NCBI RefSeq assembly: GCF_014645835.1
Contig: NZ_BMMM01000029.1
Span: 1 to 64,000, forward strand
Length of the DNA stretch: 64,000 bases
Direction of reading: 5' to 3'
Source: Streptomyces albiflavescens
GTDB taxonomy: Bacteria; Actinomycetota; Actinomycetes; Streptomycetales; Streptomycetaceae
Shown here piece after piece: positions 41,901 through 50,115 of this stretch (position 1 is its first letter; each line of letters starts with the position of its first letter). The notes under the pieces were generated by a model that had not been told where the DNA came from, searched no databases, and was given only the letters and a program-made list of their open reading frames with translations. The position numbers were made by a program, and so were the translations under genes.

Positions 41901-43223
41901 GTGTTCCTCGGGAGGAAGGACGTCCAGCTCGGCCAGTGACCGGTCGGGGTTGGCGACGGCGGCGGCCAGCAGCGCTGTGAGACGTGCGGTCAGCCGCTCG
42001 GCGGTGGCGCGGTCGAAGAGGTCGGTGGAGAACTCCCAGTAGCCGTGGAAGCCGTCCGCCTCGGGAACCATGTGGAGGAAGACGTCGTATTTTGCCGTGC
42101 CCCCGTGCACATACAGCCGCTCGGCCGTGACGCCGGGCAGGTCCAGGGCTGGGGCGGGGGCGTCGTCGAGACCGAACACCACTTGGAAGAGTGGGAAGCG
42201 GCTGGTGGACCGCTCCACTTTCAGGTCGCGGATCAGGTGGGAGTAGGGAACGTCGCGGTGGCGGACGGCGGCCCACACCGCGGCCTTGGTCCGGGCCGTG
42301 AGCTCGGCGAAGGATGCGGTGGGGTTCAGGTGCTGGCGCAGTGGCATGACATCGGTAAGGCAGGCCAGCATCGGCTCGAGGTGTTCGTCGTCCCGCCGGG
42401 AGACGGGAGTGCCGATGACCACGTCCTGCTGGCCCGACAGCCGGGCCAGCAGCGCGCCCAGGGCGGTGGCCAGCACGGCGAAGGGGGTGGTCCGGGCTCG
42501 GCGGGCCAGGGTTCGCACCCCTTTGACCAGGTCGGGGTCCAGGGTGAACTCCACCCGGTCGCCGCCGGTGCCGAGCACGGCAGGGCGGGGCCGGTCGGCG
42601 GGGAACGACGACTCCTGCGGTGCTCCGGCCAGCGCGCTACGCCAGTACTCCAGGGAGGCGGGGCTGGGGGCGGGGCGTGCCTGGGCGTACGGGCCGAACT
42701 GCATGGGCAGCTCGGGCAGTTCGGGGTCGGAGCCGTCCAGGGCGGCCCGGTAGAGGGCGCTGAATTCGGTGTCCAGCAGACTCCAGCACCAGCCGTCGAT
42801 GACCGCGTGGTGGATGGCCACGACCAGGACGGCGCCGCTGCTGCTGCCGTGGGTGTCCAGCTGGAGCAGGGTCGCCCGCAGCAGCGGCGGTTGGTGCAGA
42901 GGCACCGGTCGGGTGGCTGCTTCGGTCAGTGCGGCCAGCAGCTGTCCGGGGGTGACGGGACGGATCTCCAGCTCGACCGGGCCCGGCGGGAGGACCGTCT
43001 GGCGCGGCTCTCCGTCGACGAGATGCAGGCGGCTGCGCAGGGCCTCGTGCCGCGCGACGATGCCATCCAGCGCGGCTTGCACGGCGGCCGGCACGATGCG
43101 GGCGCCGTGCAGCCGGTACGTCCAGGACTCCAGGTAGCGGGAGGCTCCCTCCTGGAACTGGTCGTTGAGCCAGATCGACTCCTGTTCGCAGGACATCGGG
43201 TAGCTGGGGAGGGTGTGCGACAT
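38928..43223 (-). CDS. NRPS, C-A-T-thioester reductase
   Basis: The product has 1431 residues; the ATG at 43223 (MSHTLPSYPMSCEQESIWL) lies 16 bp after the T-A gene. Condensation domain ~1-450 with HHAVIDG near 138. Adenylation ~480-960 with YTSGSTGRPKG near 600, and binding-pocket residues read as DVQ(F/L)AAQVV, close to proline codes. Carrier domain with GGHSLLA near 998. C-terminal NADPH reductase ~1065-1431 with TGATGFLG and the catalytic YTQSK. The reductase releases the chain as an aldehyde (or alcohol after a second reduction). It is the terminal module and takes its upstream peptide from separate NRPS proteins. Confidence 0.93.
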   Translation of the reverse strand: MSHTLPSYPMSCEQESIWLNDQFQEGASRYLESWTYRLHGARIVPAAVQAALDGIVARHEALRSRLHLVDGEPRQTVLPPGPVELEIRPVTPGQLLAALTEAATRPVPLHQPPLLRATLLQLDTHGSSSGAVLVVAIHHAVIDGWCWSLLDTEFSALYRAALDGSDPELPELPMQFGPYAQARPAPSPASLEYWRSALAGAPQESSFPADRPRPAVLGTGGDRVEFTLDPDLVKGVRTLARRARTTPFAVLATALGALLARLSGQQDVVIGTPVSRRDDEHLEPMLACLTDVMPLRQHLNPTASFAELTARTKAAVWAAVRHRDVPYSHLIRDLKVERSTSRFPLFQVVFGLDDAPAPALDLPGVTAERLYVHGGTAKYDVFLHMVPEADGFHGYWEFSTDLFDRATAERLTARLTALLAAAVANPDRSLAELDVLPPEEHALLHQWTHGPAPVSDRPLAHEAVAAQARCTPNAPAVVHRDRILTYAQLEAAAANVAAHLVARGAARQLVGICLRRSPELAVAVLGVLKAGGCYLPLDPDYPADRIAFMAADSGIKTVLTQRDLVDLVDAESVVVDDLPPAPAVPLPAASPNDLGYLIYTSGSTGRPKGVVMPHRALANLLAWQRARSAAGTSTRTLQFAPLSFDVAFQELFSTWTTGGALVMVDDEIRRDPARLLDLLAAERVERLFLPFVALQQLAEYACATARTLPRLREVATAGEQLFATPALREFFRSHAPRAVLDNQYGPSETHVVVAERLAKDPTSWPDLPPIGRPITGAQIHVLDEALRPVPPGITGELCVAGPVLADGYLGRPDLTTEKFVLRDGLRLYRTGDLVRHLPDGRLQYLGRRDDQVKIRGHRVETGEIEAVLRALPAVTDAAVVAQESSTGRRLVAHYLTTTDDAAAPPHPDAVRQALAERLPEYMVPAAVLKLESFPLTPSGKLDRAALPRPEQLDTQPSTPFAAPTTPTEHRIARIWSELLDITRVGVRDDFFTLGGHSLLATRLVLRIREELGVEIPPGAVSASATVAALAALADGNDVAEALDLPAEINLPADIVPAPKTVPAIQAPAHVLLTGATGFLGAFTLRALLNRTDATVHCLVRGTDPEHAAKRLRIALENYGLWDERCAHRVTAVHGDLAQPSLGLSEDAFDNLARTMDAVHHVGAAVNLVSSYGQLKAATVDGTTEILRLAARHRTVPVHHVSTVGVYAGTAPHPIGPEHPTGPPEALEHGYTQSKWVAEGLVEQARRRGLPVTMYRPTRIAGHSRTGACQTSDYLWLMLKGCIQAQVAPAQMDTAFDLTPVDYVADAVVALSLLPGTAGRTFHLAAGRLLRLETTLDWLRTMGYHLPEVSPQAWLDRIGADPGNAAFPLLGTLAAELTGGGSEGSLAFDPTATDAALAATDVLRPEIDRELFGLCAVYFTATGWLPEPGAAQ

Positions 43224-43239
43224 GGCGAACGGTCCTTGG

Positions 43240-45042
43240 TCAGAGCCAGGCGGGCAGGGCACGGCGGTCGAGCTTGCCGTTGTCCGTGGTGGGCAAGGAC
43301 GCGCAGCGGCGGACGGTGCGGGGCACCAAAGGGGCGGGGAGCCTGGCGGCCAAGGCACGCCGTACCACGGCCGGGTGGGACGGATCGTCCCGGTCCTTTG
43401 AGGTGTAGAACAGCGCAAGGCGCTCGTAGCCGCCCGCCGGCGCCGGGACCGGGATGACGGCCGCCTCGCAGACGCCGGGGACGCGGCGCGCGGCCGTCTC
43501 GATCTCGCCCGGCTCCACGCGGTGGCCGGCGATCTTCACCTGCCGGTCGGTCCGGCCGCGGAAGGACAGCGACCCGTCGGCGTCCAGTACGCCCAGGTCG
43601 CCGGTCCGGTAGAGGCGTAGGGGCGAGCCGTCGAGGAGGAGGGTGACGAAGGACGCGGCGGTGGCCTCGGCGTCGCCCAGGTAGCCGAGGGCCAGGCCGT
43701 CGCCGGCCAGGCAGATCTCGCCCGGCTCGCCGGGTGCGGCCGGGCGGTCGCCGTCGAGGATGTGCACGGCCGTGCCCGGCACCGGCACACCGATGGGGAT
43801 GTCCTCGGCGCGGGCGCAGTCGGCGGCGGTGACCTGGTGGGTGGTGGCGAAGACGCAGCTCTCCACCGGTCCGTAGCCGTTGATCAGCACGGTGTCCGGG
43901 TAGCGGGCCAGGAAGCGGCTCGCGTGTGCGGGCGAGATCCGCTCGCCGCCGGTGAGGACCTGCCGGATCCCGGCGAAGCAGGGGCGGTCCGGGTCGTCCT
44001 CGTCCACGAAGAGGTTGAACAGGGACGAGGTCAGCCACACGGTGTCCACGCCGGCCCTGGCGACCAGATCGGTGAGGGCGTCTGGGAGAAGGTAGTCGCA
44101 AGGGGCGATGGCGCACGTGCCGCCGCTTGTCAGCGGGCCCCACAGCTCCAGGCTGAAGGCGTCCCAGGGGACTGGAGCCGCCTGCAGGACCACCCGCCCG
44201 GGGCCGAAGTCCGCGAACGAGACACCGTCGGGAGGGAAGAGGCGGGTGGTCGCACGATGGGGTGACAGGACGCCCTTGGGGACGCCGGTGGTGCCGGAGG
44301 TGAAGAACACCGCAGCGGGGTCGTCCGGAGTGACGGTCACGTCCGGGAAGGCGATGCGCCGGGCCGCTGCCTGCTCCAGGCTTTCGGCGGGTGGGGCCCA
44401 CCCATGTAGCACGCCTTCCTCGGCCACTGTCAGGGGGGCGCGCAGGCGGGAGATGACGTCGTGGATCCGCGGGGCGGGCCAGCGCGGGTCCAGGGCGGCG
44501 TAGGAGGCGCCGCATTTGAGGACGGCCAGCAGCACCGCGACGAGTCGGGGTGAGCGGGGCAGCAGGACTGGTACGACGGAGCCGGGATGCACTCCGGCGT
44601 CGGTCAACTCCGCGGCATAGGTGTCCGATGCGGCATCGAGGGTGGCGTAGTTGACGCGCTCGTTCCCGCACATCAGTGCGAGGGCAGTGGGCCGCAGGCG
44701 CGCCTGGTGGGTGACGGCGGCATGGAGGGAACGCTCGGCGCCGCGATGAGGTGGTGCGGGAGGTATCGGCTGAGCAGCGGGTGCTGTGGTGCTGCCCGGG
44801 CTTGGAGTGAGCTCGGCCGTGAAATCGGTGAGGGTGTCCGCTTCGAACAGGGCCTCGGGAGAGGCTTGTAGGCCTAGGTCCTTCGCGAGCCGGGCGCAGA
44901 TCCGCATGGCCTGCAGGGAGGTTCCGCCGAAGTCGTAGAAGCTTTCGGTCTCGTCGGTCTCGGGAACGCCGAGCACCTCGGCGATGATCTGCAGCGCGGC
45001 CTTTGCGGTCCTCTGGGTCGAGGCAGGCGACGACACGGGCAC
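43240..45042 (-). CDS. NRPS, carrier-adenylation (T-A)
   Basis: The product has 600 residues from the GTG at 45042, chosen because AGGAG precedes it by 5 bases; longer frames reach 45171. A carrier domain at the N-terminus (residues ~10-85; FYDFGGTSLQAMRI with the phosphopantetheine Ser) is followed by an adenylation domain with FTSGTTGVPKG, LINGYGPVESCVF and TDRQVKIAGHRVEP. The pocket residues read DALWLGGVF, near the known valine-type code DALWLGGTF. The T-then-A order is unusual. The A domain can load its own carrier or one in trans. The final A10 motif TTDNGKLDR is intact, so the protein should be active. Confidence 0.88.
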   Translation of the reverse strand: MPVSSPASTQRTAKAALQIIAEVLGVPETDETESFYDFGGTSLQAMRICARLAKDLGLQASPEALFEADTLTDFTAELTPSPGSTTAPAAQPIPPAPPHRGAERSLHAAVTHQARLRPTALALMCGNERVNYATLDAASDTYAAELTDAGVHPGSVVPVLLPRSPRLVAVLLAVLKCGASYAALDPRWPAPRIHDVISRLRAPLTVAEEGVLHGWAPPAESLEQAAARRIAFPDVTVTPDDPAAVFFTSGTTGVPKGVLSPHRATTRLFPPDGVSFADFGPGRVVLQAAPVPWDAFSLELWGPLTSGGTCAIAPCDYLLPDALTDLVARAGVDTVWLTSSLFNLFVDEDDPDRPCFAGIRQVLTGGERISPAHASRFLARYPDTVLINGYGPVESCVFATTHQVTAADCARAEDIPIGVPVPGTAVHILDGDRPAAPGEPGEICLAGDGLALGYLGDAEATAASFVTLLLDGSPLRLYRTGDLGVLDADGSLSFRGRTDRQVKIAGHRVEPGEIETAARRVPGVCEAAVIPVPAPAGGYERLALFYTSKDRDDPSHPAVVRRALAARLPAPLVPRTVRRCASLPTTDNGKLDRRALPAWL

Positions 45043-45225
45043 GGGGTCTCCTGAGGGCGGGCCACTGCTGGGCAGAGGGGTCGCGTGCGATAAGGGCATG
45101 GCGGGGCTCTGGTTCCTCGCGTGGACGGGCCAGTTGATCGTGGTGATGGGTGCGTCGCGCTCACGGAGCACCCCGGCGGGCGGCCGCTCACCTGCGAGCC
45201 GGCCGCCTGCCGTCGGGCAGCAGGT

Positions 45226-45831
45226 TCAGACGAAGTCGAGCAGGTCTGCCAGCGGCGCGGGGACGCGTTCGTGCGGGAGTGCGTCGACCAGCACCCGACC
45301 GTAGTGGATCTTGCGTCCTTTCTTGGTGCCGAGAAACCGCCGCAGCTGCTGCTGCGAGCTGCGGCCCCGCTGCGCGGGCTGGGACAGGAAGATCTGCAGG
45401 GGACGCAGGTCGCCCTCCTGCTGGATGAGTTCGGCCACCCGTTCCACGCCCAGGGCGCGGATGAGCTCATCCTCCAGGTCTGCGTCACACACGAAGAAGT
45501 GCGGCGGCAGCCCGGCCCGCGCCCAGGCGCGGGCGTAGTAGCCGCGTTCCCTCTCGTCGCACAGACCCGTCAGTTGCAGGTTCAAGCCGTTCGGCCCGAG
45601 GCGGTCGATGAAGCGGGTCACGTTCATCGCGCCGCCCATCGCCAGGACGCATACGGCCTCCGCCGCCAGGTCGCGGCCGTAGCCCTCTGCCAGCGCTTCG
45701 ACCGCGGCGACGTCGCTCGGCCCTTCGAGCAGGACGGCCCCCTCGACGGGCAACAGCGTGGCCAGCTCGTACGCCAGGTCGCCGGAGCCACCTGCCGCCC
45801 ATGCCATGACCGCGTCCCGGAAGGACCTCAT
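45226..45831 (-). CDS. TOPRIM/OLD-type domain protein in the NRPS operon
   Basis: The product has 201 residues from the ATG at 45831, 1 bp after the A-T gene stop; a TTG at 45838 would overlap it. The TOPRIM core is clear: VEGAVLLEGPSDVAAVEALA (catalytic Glu), AVCVLAMGGAMNVTRFIDRL, GLCDERERGYYARA and a later FFVCDADLEDELIRAL (Asp pair). The C-terminal RRFLGTKKGRKIHYGRVLVD segment is typical of a Streptomyces stand-alone family. OLD-type TOPRIM proteins are nucleases, often with an ATPase domain that is absent here. Why it is embedded in an NRPS operon is not obvious. Self-protection or regulation are guesses. Confidence 0.75.
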   Translation of the reverse strand: MRSFRDAVMAWAAGGSGDLAYELATLLPVEGAVLLEGPSDVAAVEALAEGYGRDLAAEAVCVLAMGGAMNVTRFIDRLGPNGLNLQLTGLCDERERGYYARAWARAGLPPHFFVCDADLEDELIRALGVERVAELIQQEGDLRPLQIFLSQPAQRGRSSQQQLRRFLGTKKGRKIHYGRVLVDALPHERVPAPLADLLDFV

Positions 45832-45832
45832 G

Positions 45833-47692
45833 TCAGCCAAGGGGCCCGCCCACCTGTGCGGGCACGGGCCGCTGGGCCGCTGCCGGGGACGACTGGGTGC
45901 CCGCTTCGCCGAAGGACGGCAGGTCGGGGACGTAACGCTCGATCAGCTCCGCCAGTCCGGCGACGGTGGCGGCCTCGAAGAATTCGGCCGCTGGCAGATC
46001 CACCTGGAGCACGGTCCGGATGCGGGCGAGGAGGTCCATGGCCATCAGCGAGTTGCCGCCGATCTCGAAGAATTCGTCGTCGATGCCGATCTCCTGGAGT
46101 GCGAGCGCGTCGGCCAGCAGGTCCGCCAGCAGTTCCTCGAGCGGAGTGCGCGGGGCCACGTAGGGCGTGTCCGCGGTCCGCGGCAGGTGCGTGGGGGCCG
46201 GCAGGGCCCGCCGGTCCGTCTTGGAACCCAGCGTCAGCGGGAACTCCTCCATGACGACGATGACGGACGGGTGCATGTACCGGGGCAGCCTGTGGTGCAG
46301 GGCCAGGCGCAGCCTCGGTACGAGACCTTCGGCGGGGCCGTTCGGCACGACGTACGCCACCAGGACCTTGCGCCCGGGCATGACGTCGTCGCGGGCCAGC
46401 ACGACGGCCTCCTTCAGATCCGGCAAGCCGGACAGGGCGGCCGCGATCTCACCGGGCTCGATCCGGTAGCCGTCGACCTTGACCTGGTCGTCGATGCGGC
46501 CGCGGAACTCCAGGGCGCCGTGGGCGTCGAGCCGGACCACGTCGCCGATGCTGTACATCCGCTCGCCCGGGACGAACGGGTCGGGCACGAACCGCTCGGC
46601 GGTGAGCGCCGGGCGCCCCACATAGCCGCGGGCCACACCGCTGCCGCTGGTGTACAGCAGACCCCACTCGCCCTCGGGGACGGGCTTCAGGTGCTCGTCC
46701 AGGACGTACAGGCGGGTGTCGGTGACCGCGCGGCCGATCGGGACGCTGTCGCCGATCAGGTCGCTGATGACGTGGCAGGAGGTGAAGCAGGTGTCCTCGG
46801 TGGGGCCGTAGCCGTTGACGATCAGCAGGTCGGGGTAGGCCCGGTGCAGCGTGTTCATGTGCAGGGGGGACAGCGGCTCACCGCCGCCGAGCATCTGGCG
46901 CAGGCCGGCCATGCTGTCGAGATGGTCGTCGACCAGGCGGTGGAACAGGCCGGTGGTCAGCCACAGCGTGGTGATCCGTTCCTTCTCCAGGAACGCGGCC
47001 AGTTCGTGCATCGCCACCGTGCCCGGCGGATAGACGACCAGCTTGGCCCCGTTGAGCAGCGATCCCCAGATCTCGAAGGCGGAGGGGTCAAAGCGCAACG
47101 AGCAGAACTGCAGGAAGGTCTCGTCCGCGGTCAGCGAGGCGTAGTCGCCGTCCTGCACCAGGCGAACCACGCCGCGGTGGCGCACGGCGACGCCCTTGGG
47201 CATGCCGGTGGAGCCGGAGGTGTAGCAGATGTAGGCCAGGTTGTCGGGGCCGGTGCCGGGCTCGATCGGCCCCGCGACGGGGGCCGTCTCCCACGCGTGA
47301 TCGAGATTGACCACGGTGCCGTCGATCTCGGGCACCCGGTCGCTCAGCCGGTCGTGGGTCAGCAGGACGCGGGCCTGGGCCTGCTCCAGCATGTAGCGGA
47401 ACCGCTCGGGGGGTTCGTTCTGGTGGACGGGCAGGTACGCGCCGCCCGCCTTCAGGATGCCGACGAGCGCGATGATCATCTCGAAGGAGCGCTCGACGAA
47501 CAGGCCGACCACGCTCTCCGTTCCGACCCCGAGCGCGCGCAGGTGCCGGGCCAGTTCATCGGCCCGCCGGTCGAGCTCCGCATAGCTCATGTCGACGCCG
47601 TCGAAGCGCAGCGCGGTCGCCTCGGGGCGAAGACGCACCTGCTCGTCGAACAGATCGGTGATGGTCGCGTTCCGCCAGTTGTCAATCGTCAT
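45833..47692 (-). CDS. NRPS, adenylation-carrier (A-T)
   Basis: The product has 619 residues from the ATG at 47692. Adenylation domain ~10-500: YTSGSTGMPKG, FEIWGSLLNGA, VNGYGPTEDTCF, GRIDDQVKVDGYRIEP. Carrier ~525-600 with FFEIGGNSLMAMDL. The pocket reads DPFWLGGCF. This resembles branched aliphatic codes (D-A-F-W-x-G-G-T-F for valine) but has Pro at position 236 and Cys at 330, so the substrate may be non-standard. There is no condensation domain, so it must be fed by a C domain elsewhere, for which the orphan terminal C of the large NRPS is the obvious candidate. Confidence 0.9.
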   Translation of the reverse strand: MTIDNWRNATITDLFDEQVRLRPEATALRFDGVDMSYAELDRRADELARHLRALGVGTESVVGLFVERSFEMIIALVGILKAGGAYLPVHQNEPPERFRYMLEQAQARVLLTHDRLSDRVPEIDGTVVNLDHAWETAPVAGPIEPGTGPDNLAYICYTSGSTGMPKGVAVRHRGVVRLVQDGDYASLTADETFLQFCSLRFDPSAFEIWGSLLNGAKLVVYPPGTVAMHELAAFLEKERITTLWLTTGLFHRLVDDHLDSMAGLRQMLGGGEPLSPLHMNTLHRAYPDLLIVNGYGPTEDTCFTSCHVISDLIGDSVPIGRAVTDTRLYVLDEHLKPVPEGEWGLLYTSGSGVARGYVGRPALTAERFVPDPFVPGERMYSIGDVVRLDAHGALEFRGRIDDQVKVDGYRIEPGEIAAALSGLPDLKEAVVLARDDVMPGRKVLVAYVVPNGPAEGLVPRLRLALHHRLPRYMHPSVIVVMEEFPLTLGSKTDRRALPAPTHLPRTADTPYVAPRTPLEELLADLLADALALQEIGIDDEFFEIGGNSLMAMDLLARIRTVLQVDLPAAEFFEAATVAGLAELIERYVPDLPSFGEAGTQSSPAAAQRPVPAQVGGPLG

Positions 47693-47846
47693 CAGATGCC
47701 CGCCTTGTCAAACGCCGCTTCGAACTCCCGCTCGGGAAAGCCGGCGGGATCGAGGACCCCGGTTCGTCTCCCGTACGCATCGCTACGCCGCGCCGGAGTC
47801 ATCGAACTCGCTCCTTGCCCACCGGGGCACAACCGGCTCACCGTGG

Positions 47847-49160
47847 TCACACGACCCCCTGCTTGCGCAGGCCGTCGAGAATCGTCGCGGCGCGCAGCGA
47901 CAGCAGGCTGAACGATCCCGCGTCGCCGATGCCATGGCTTGACTCGCACAGCCCGTTGAGGAACAGCGGTGGTGTGCCGTCGGTGCAGGGCCGCAGCTGG
48001 TAGTCGGGTTCGACGACCAGATGGCCCTCGTCGTCGAACTGGAAGCGGTCGATCACTCCCGACAGCAGCGCCGGATACGCCTCCTGGCCCTGATGCGGTC
48101 CGAGATCGCGGAACCCGGTCGCGAGAATCACCAGGTCTACGTGGTCCGTCGACACGTCCTTGGTGTGGACTTCCTCCACCTCCAGGCGCACGCCCGTGTC
48201 ATCCGGTTCCGCGGTCCGCACCTCGCTGTTGCCGCGAACGAATATCCGCTGATCGCCGTCCAGGCGCTGTTCGTATATCAGCGCGTACAGGTGGTGCAGG
48301 ACGTCGGCGTCGGTCGATGAGTAGTTGGTGGGGCGCATGTACGCGTCGAGCTCGTTCTTACTCGCCCGGCTCGCGCGGTAGTAGTAGTCCGTGAACGCGG
48401 GGAAGAAGCCCTCTTCGCTGAACGGACTGGTGTCCTTGAGCCGCAGCCCGAACTTCCGCACGTAGTTGACGATGCGCGCCTGCGGAAAGCGGTGCGCGAG
48501 ATCGAGGACGATCTCGACGGCACTCTGGCTGCCGCCGATGACGGCGATCGACTGCGGGGGCTTGTCGGTCAGCTCCCGCACGGTGTGCAGGTACCGGGTC
48601 AGATGGCACACCCGAGGGGTGTCGAGGCCGGCGAACGGTCCGGGAACGAACGGCGTACGCCCGGTGCCCACCACCAGCGAGCGGGCCCGCTGCTGCGAGC
48701 CGTCCGCGCAGGTCACCACGTACTCAGGGGTGCCGTCGGCCTCGGCCACGGCGATCTTTGTCGCCCGCGCCCCGAAGGCGACCTGCGGTTGGAACTGCCG
48801 GGTGGCCCAGTCGATGTACTGCGCGTATTCCTTGCGCAGCGGGAACTCCAGGGGCAGGTTCAGGTGCTCGATGAGCCTGCCCTCTTCGAAGAGGTAGTTG
48901 AGGAAGCTGTAGCGGCTGCGCGGATTGCGCAGGGTGACGAGGTCGCGGTTGGGGTGGTTCTGCATGTTGGAGCCGTCCAGCAGCAGTCCCCCCTGCCACA
49001 CCGGGTTGGATGCGGCCTCCAGGAAGAAGGCGCCTGCCTCCGGCAGGTCCTCCTGCAGCGCGATGGCGAGCGACAGGTTCGCGGGTCCGAACCCGACGCC
49101 GAGCACATCGACGGGTTCAAAAGCCGGCGCGGTCTCTTGGACGTTGGGTCGGTCGGTCAT
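47847..49160 (-). CDS. Ornithine/lysine N-monooxygenase (SidA/IucD/PvdA family)
   Basis: The product has 437 residues from the ATG at 49160 with GAGGTG upstream. The FAD motif is VLGVGFGPANLSLAIAL, the NADPH motif SIAVIGGSQSAVEIV, and the ATG motif VDLVILATGFRD. FLEAASNPVWQGGLLLDGSN and MQNHPNRDLVTLRNPRSR are typical of microbial N-hydroxylating monooxygenases. Members hydroxylate the side-chain amine of Orn or Lys, producing hydroxamate precursors or, with a second enzyme, piperazic acid. No acyltransferase/formyltransferase or piperazate synthase is visible in this window. Its product may be used in N-N, N-O or cyclised form by an NRPS module here. Confidence 0.93.
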   Translation of the reverse strand: MTDRPNVQETAPAFEPVDVLGVGFGPANLSLAIALQEDLPEAGAFFLEAASNPVWQGGLLLDGSNMQNHPNRDLVTLRNPRSRYSFLNYLFEEGRLIEHLNLPLEFPLRKEYAQYIDWATRQFQPQVAFGARATKIAVAEADGTPEYVVTCADGSQQRARSLVVGTGRTPFVPGPFAGLDTPRVCHLTRYLHTVRELTDKPPQSIAVIGGSQSAVEIVLDLAHRFPQARIVNYVRKFGLRLKDTSPFSEEGFFPAFTDYYYRASRASKNELDAYMRPTNYSSTDADVLHHLYALIYEQRLDGDQRIFVRGNSEVRTAEPDDTGVRLEVEEVHTKDVSTDHVDLVILATGFRDLGPHQGQEAYPALLSGVIDRFQFDDEGHLVVEPDYQLRPCTDGTPPLFLNGLCESSHGIGDAGSFSLLSLRAATILDGLRKQGVV

Positions 49161-49178
49161 GCGGCACCTCGGCGTATG

Positions 49179-50045
49179 TCATCCCGTGTGAGCATTGTTC
49201 TCCCGTTCCGTGTGTCGGCCGGCGATCAGTGCCGGGTCCGCCCGCATCTCCTCGTACCAGTGCCGCCACTTCGCCACGTCGCCCTCGAGGCCGGCGGCGG
49301 CGATCGCCGCTTCCTCCCGCTCCCAGTCGACCTCGCCCCTGGGCTGGATCCCGCTGCTGCCCAGCACCTTGCGGTAGAAGGGATCGTCTGCCTTGCGGAC
49401 GTCGCTCATCAGCGCACCCACCTCGGGCGAGACCAGTTTCAGGCCCGGACGAGGGGACCAGTTCTCCAGTCCGCCGACCTGCGGCAGTCCGGCCGCCGTC
49501 ATCAGGGCGGCCGTGACACCGGCCGGATCGGCCCGCATGTCGTCGGAGTCGACCAGCACATACGGGATGTCCCGCGCCCGGCACAGCTCCACCTGCTCAC
49601 GCAGCGACTGCCACCCGCTCTCAAAGGGCGGGAAGGTCTTCGCCCCGTTGAGCTCGCGCACGATGCGCAGCCGGGAGGTGGTCGACAGCCGGGGGTCGCA
49701 GATCACGAAGATCGGGGGCGCCGTGGTGAGCCCGACGAGCTGCGTGAACTGGGCCTCGCTGAGCTGGAAGCTCATCTCCTTCATCAGCAGGCCGCTGCCC
49801 CGTTCCACGTCGGCCAGCGCGACCCGCTCGCCCGACGCGACCACCATGGGGTTGCGCAGGATGCCTTCGACCGACTCCGGTCCCTGCGCACCCCAGTAGC
49901 AAGCCTCGAACGGCTCGTGGCAGTGGTGCGTCACGGAGGGGTGCTGCCACAACAACCGGGCCACGGCGGTCGACCCGGTACGCGGGGGCGATATCAGCAC
50001 CAACCGCGTGTCGTAGGCACGGGTCAACGCAGTTTCCAATTCCAC
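49179..50045 (-). CDS. Sulfotransferase-like protein
   Basis: The product has 288 residues from the GTG at 50045, preferred because AGGAGGAGACA lies immediately upstream; the frame extends to 50108. The N-terminal P-loop-like PAPS-binding motif is VLISPPRTGSTAVARLLWQH. An invariant-type catalytic histidine or arginine region is seen in VTHHCHEPFEACYWG. The second conserved region includes RLSTTSRLRIVRELNGAKTF, and the C-terminus is rich in Trp/Glu (WEREEAAIAAAGLEGDVAKW). It would transfer sulfate to an OH or N of the peptide or precursor, or create a leaving group for ring closure. No PAPS-making genes are nearby. Confidence 0.8.
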   Translation of the reverse strand: MELETALTRAYDTRLVLISPPRTGSTAVARLLWQHPSVTHHCHEPFEACYWGAQGPESVEGILRNPMVVASGERVALADVERGSGLLMKEMSFQLSEAQFTQLVGLTTAPPIFVICDPRLSTTSRLRIVRELNGAKTFPPFESGWQSLREQVELCRARDIPYVLVDSDDMRADPAGVTAALMTAAGLPQVGGLENWSPRPGLKLVSPEVGALMSDVRKADDPFYRKVLGSSGIQPRGEVDWEREEAAIAAAGLEGDVAKWRHWYEEMRADPALIAGRHTERENNAHTG

Positions 50046-50115
50046 TGTCTCCTCCTGCTGACTCAGCTTGGCAACGGCCGAAGCCGTGGATTTCGTCGGA
50101 GGTGGCACGGGACTC

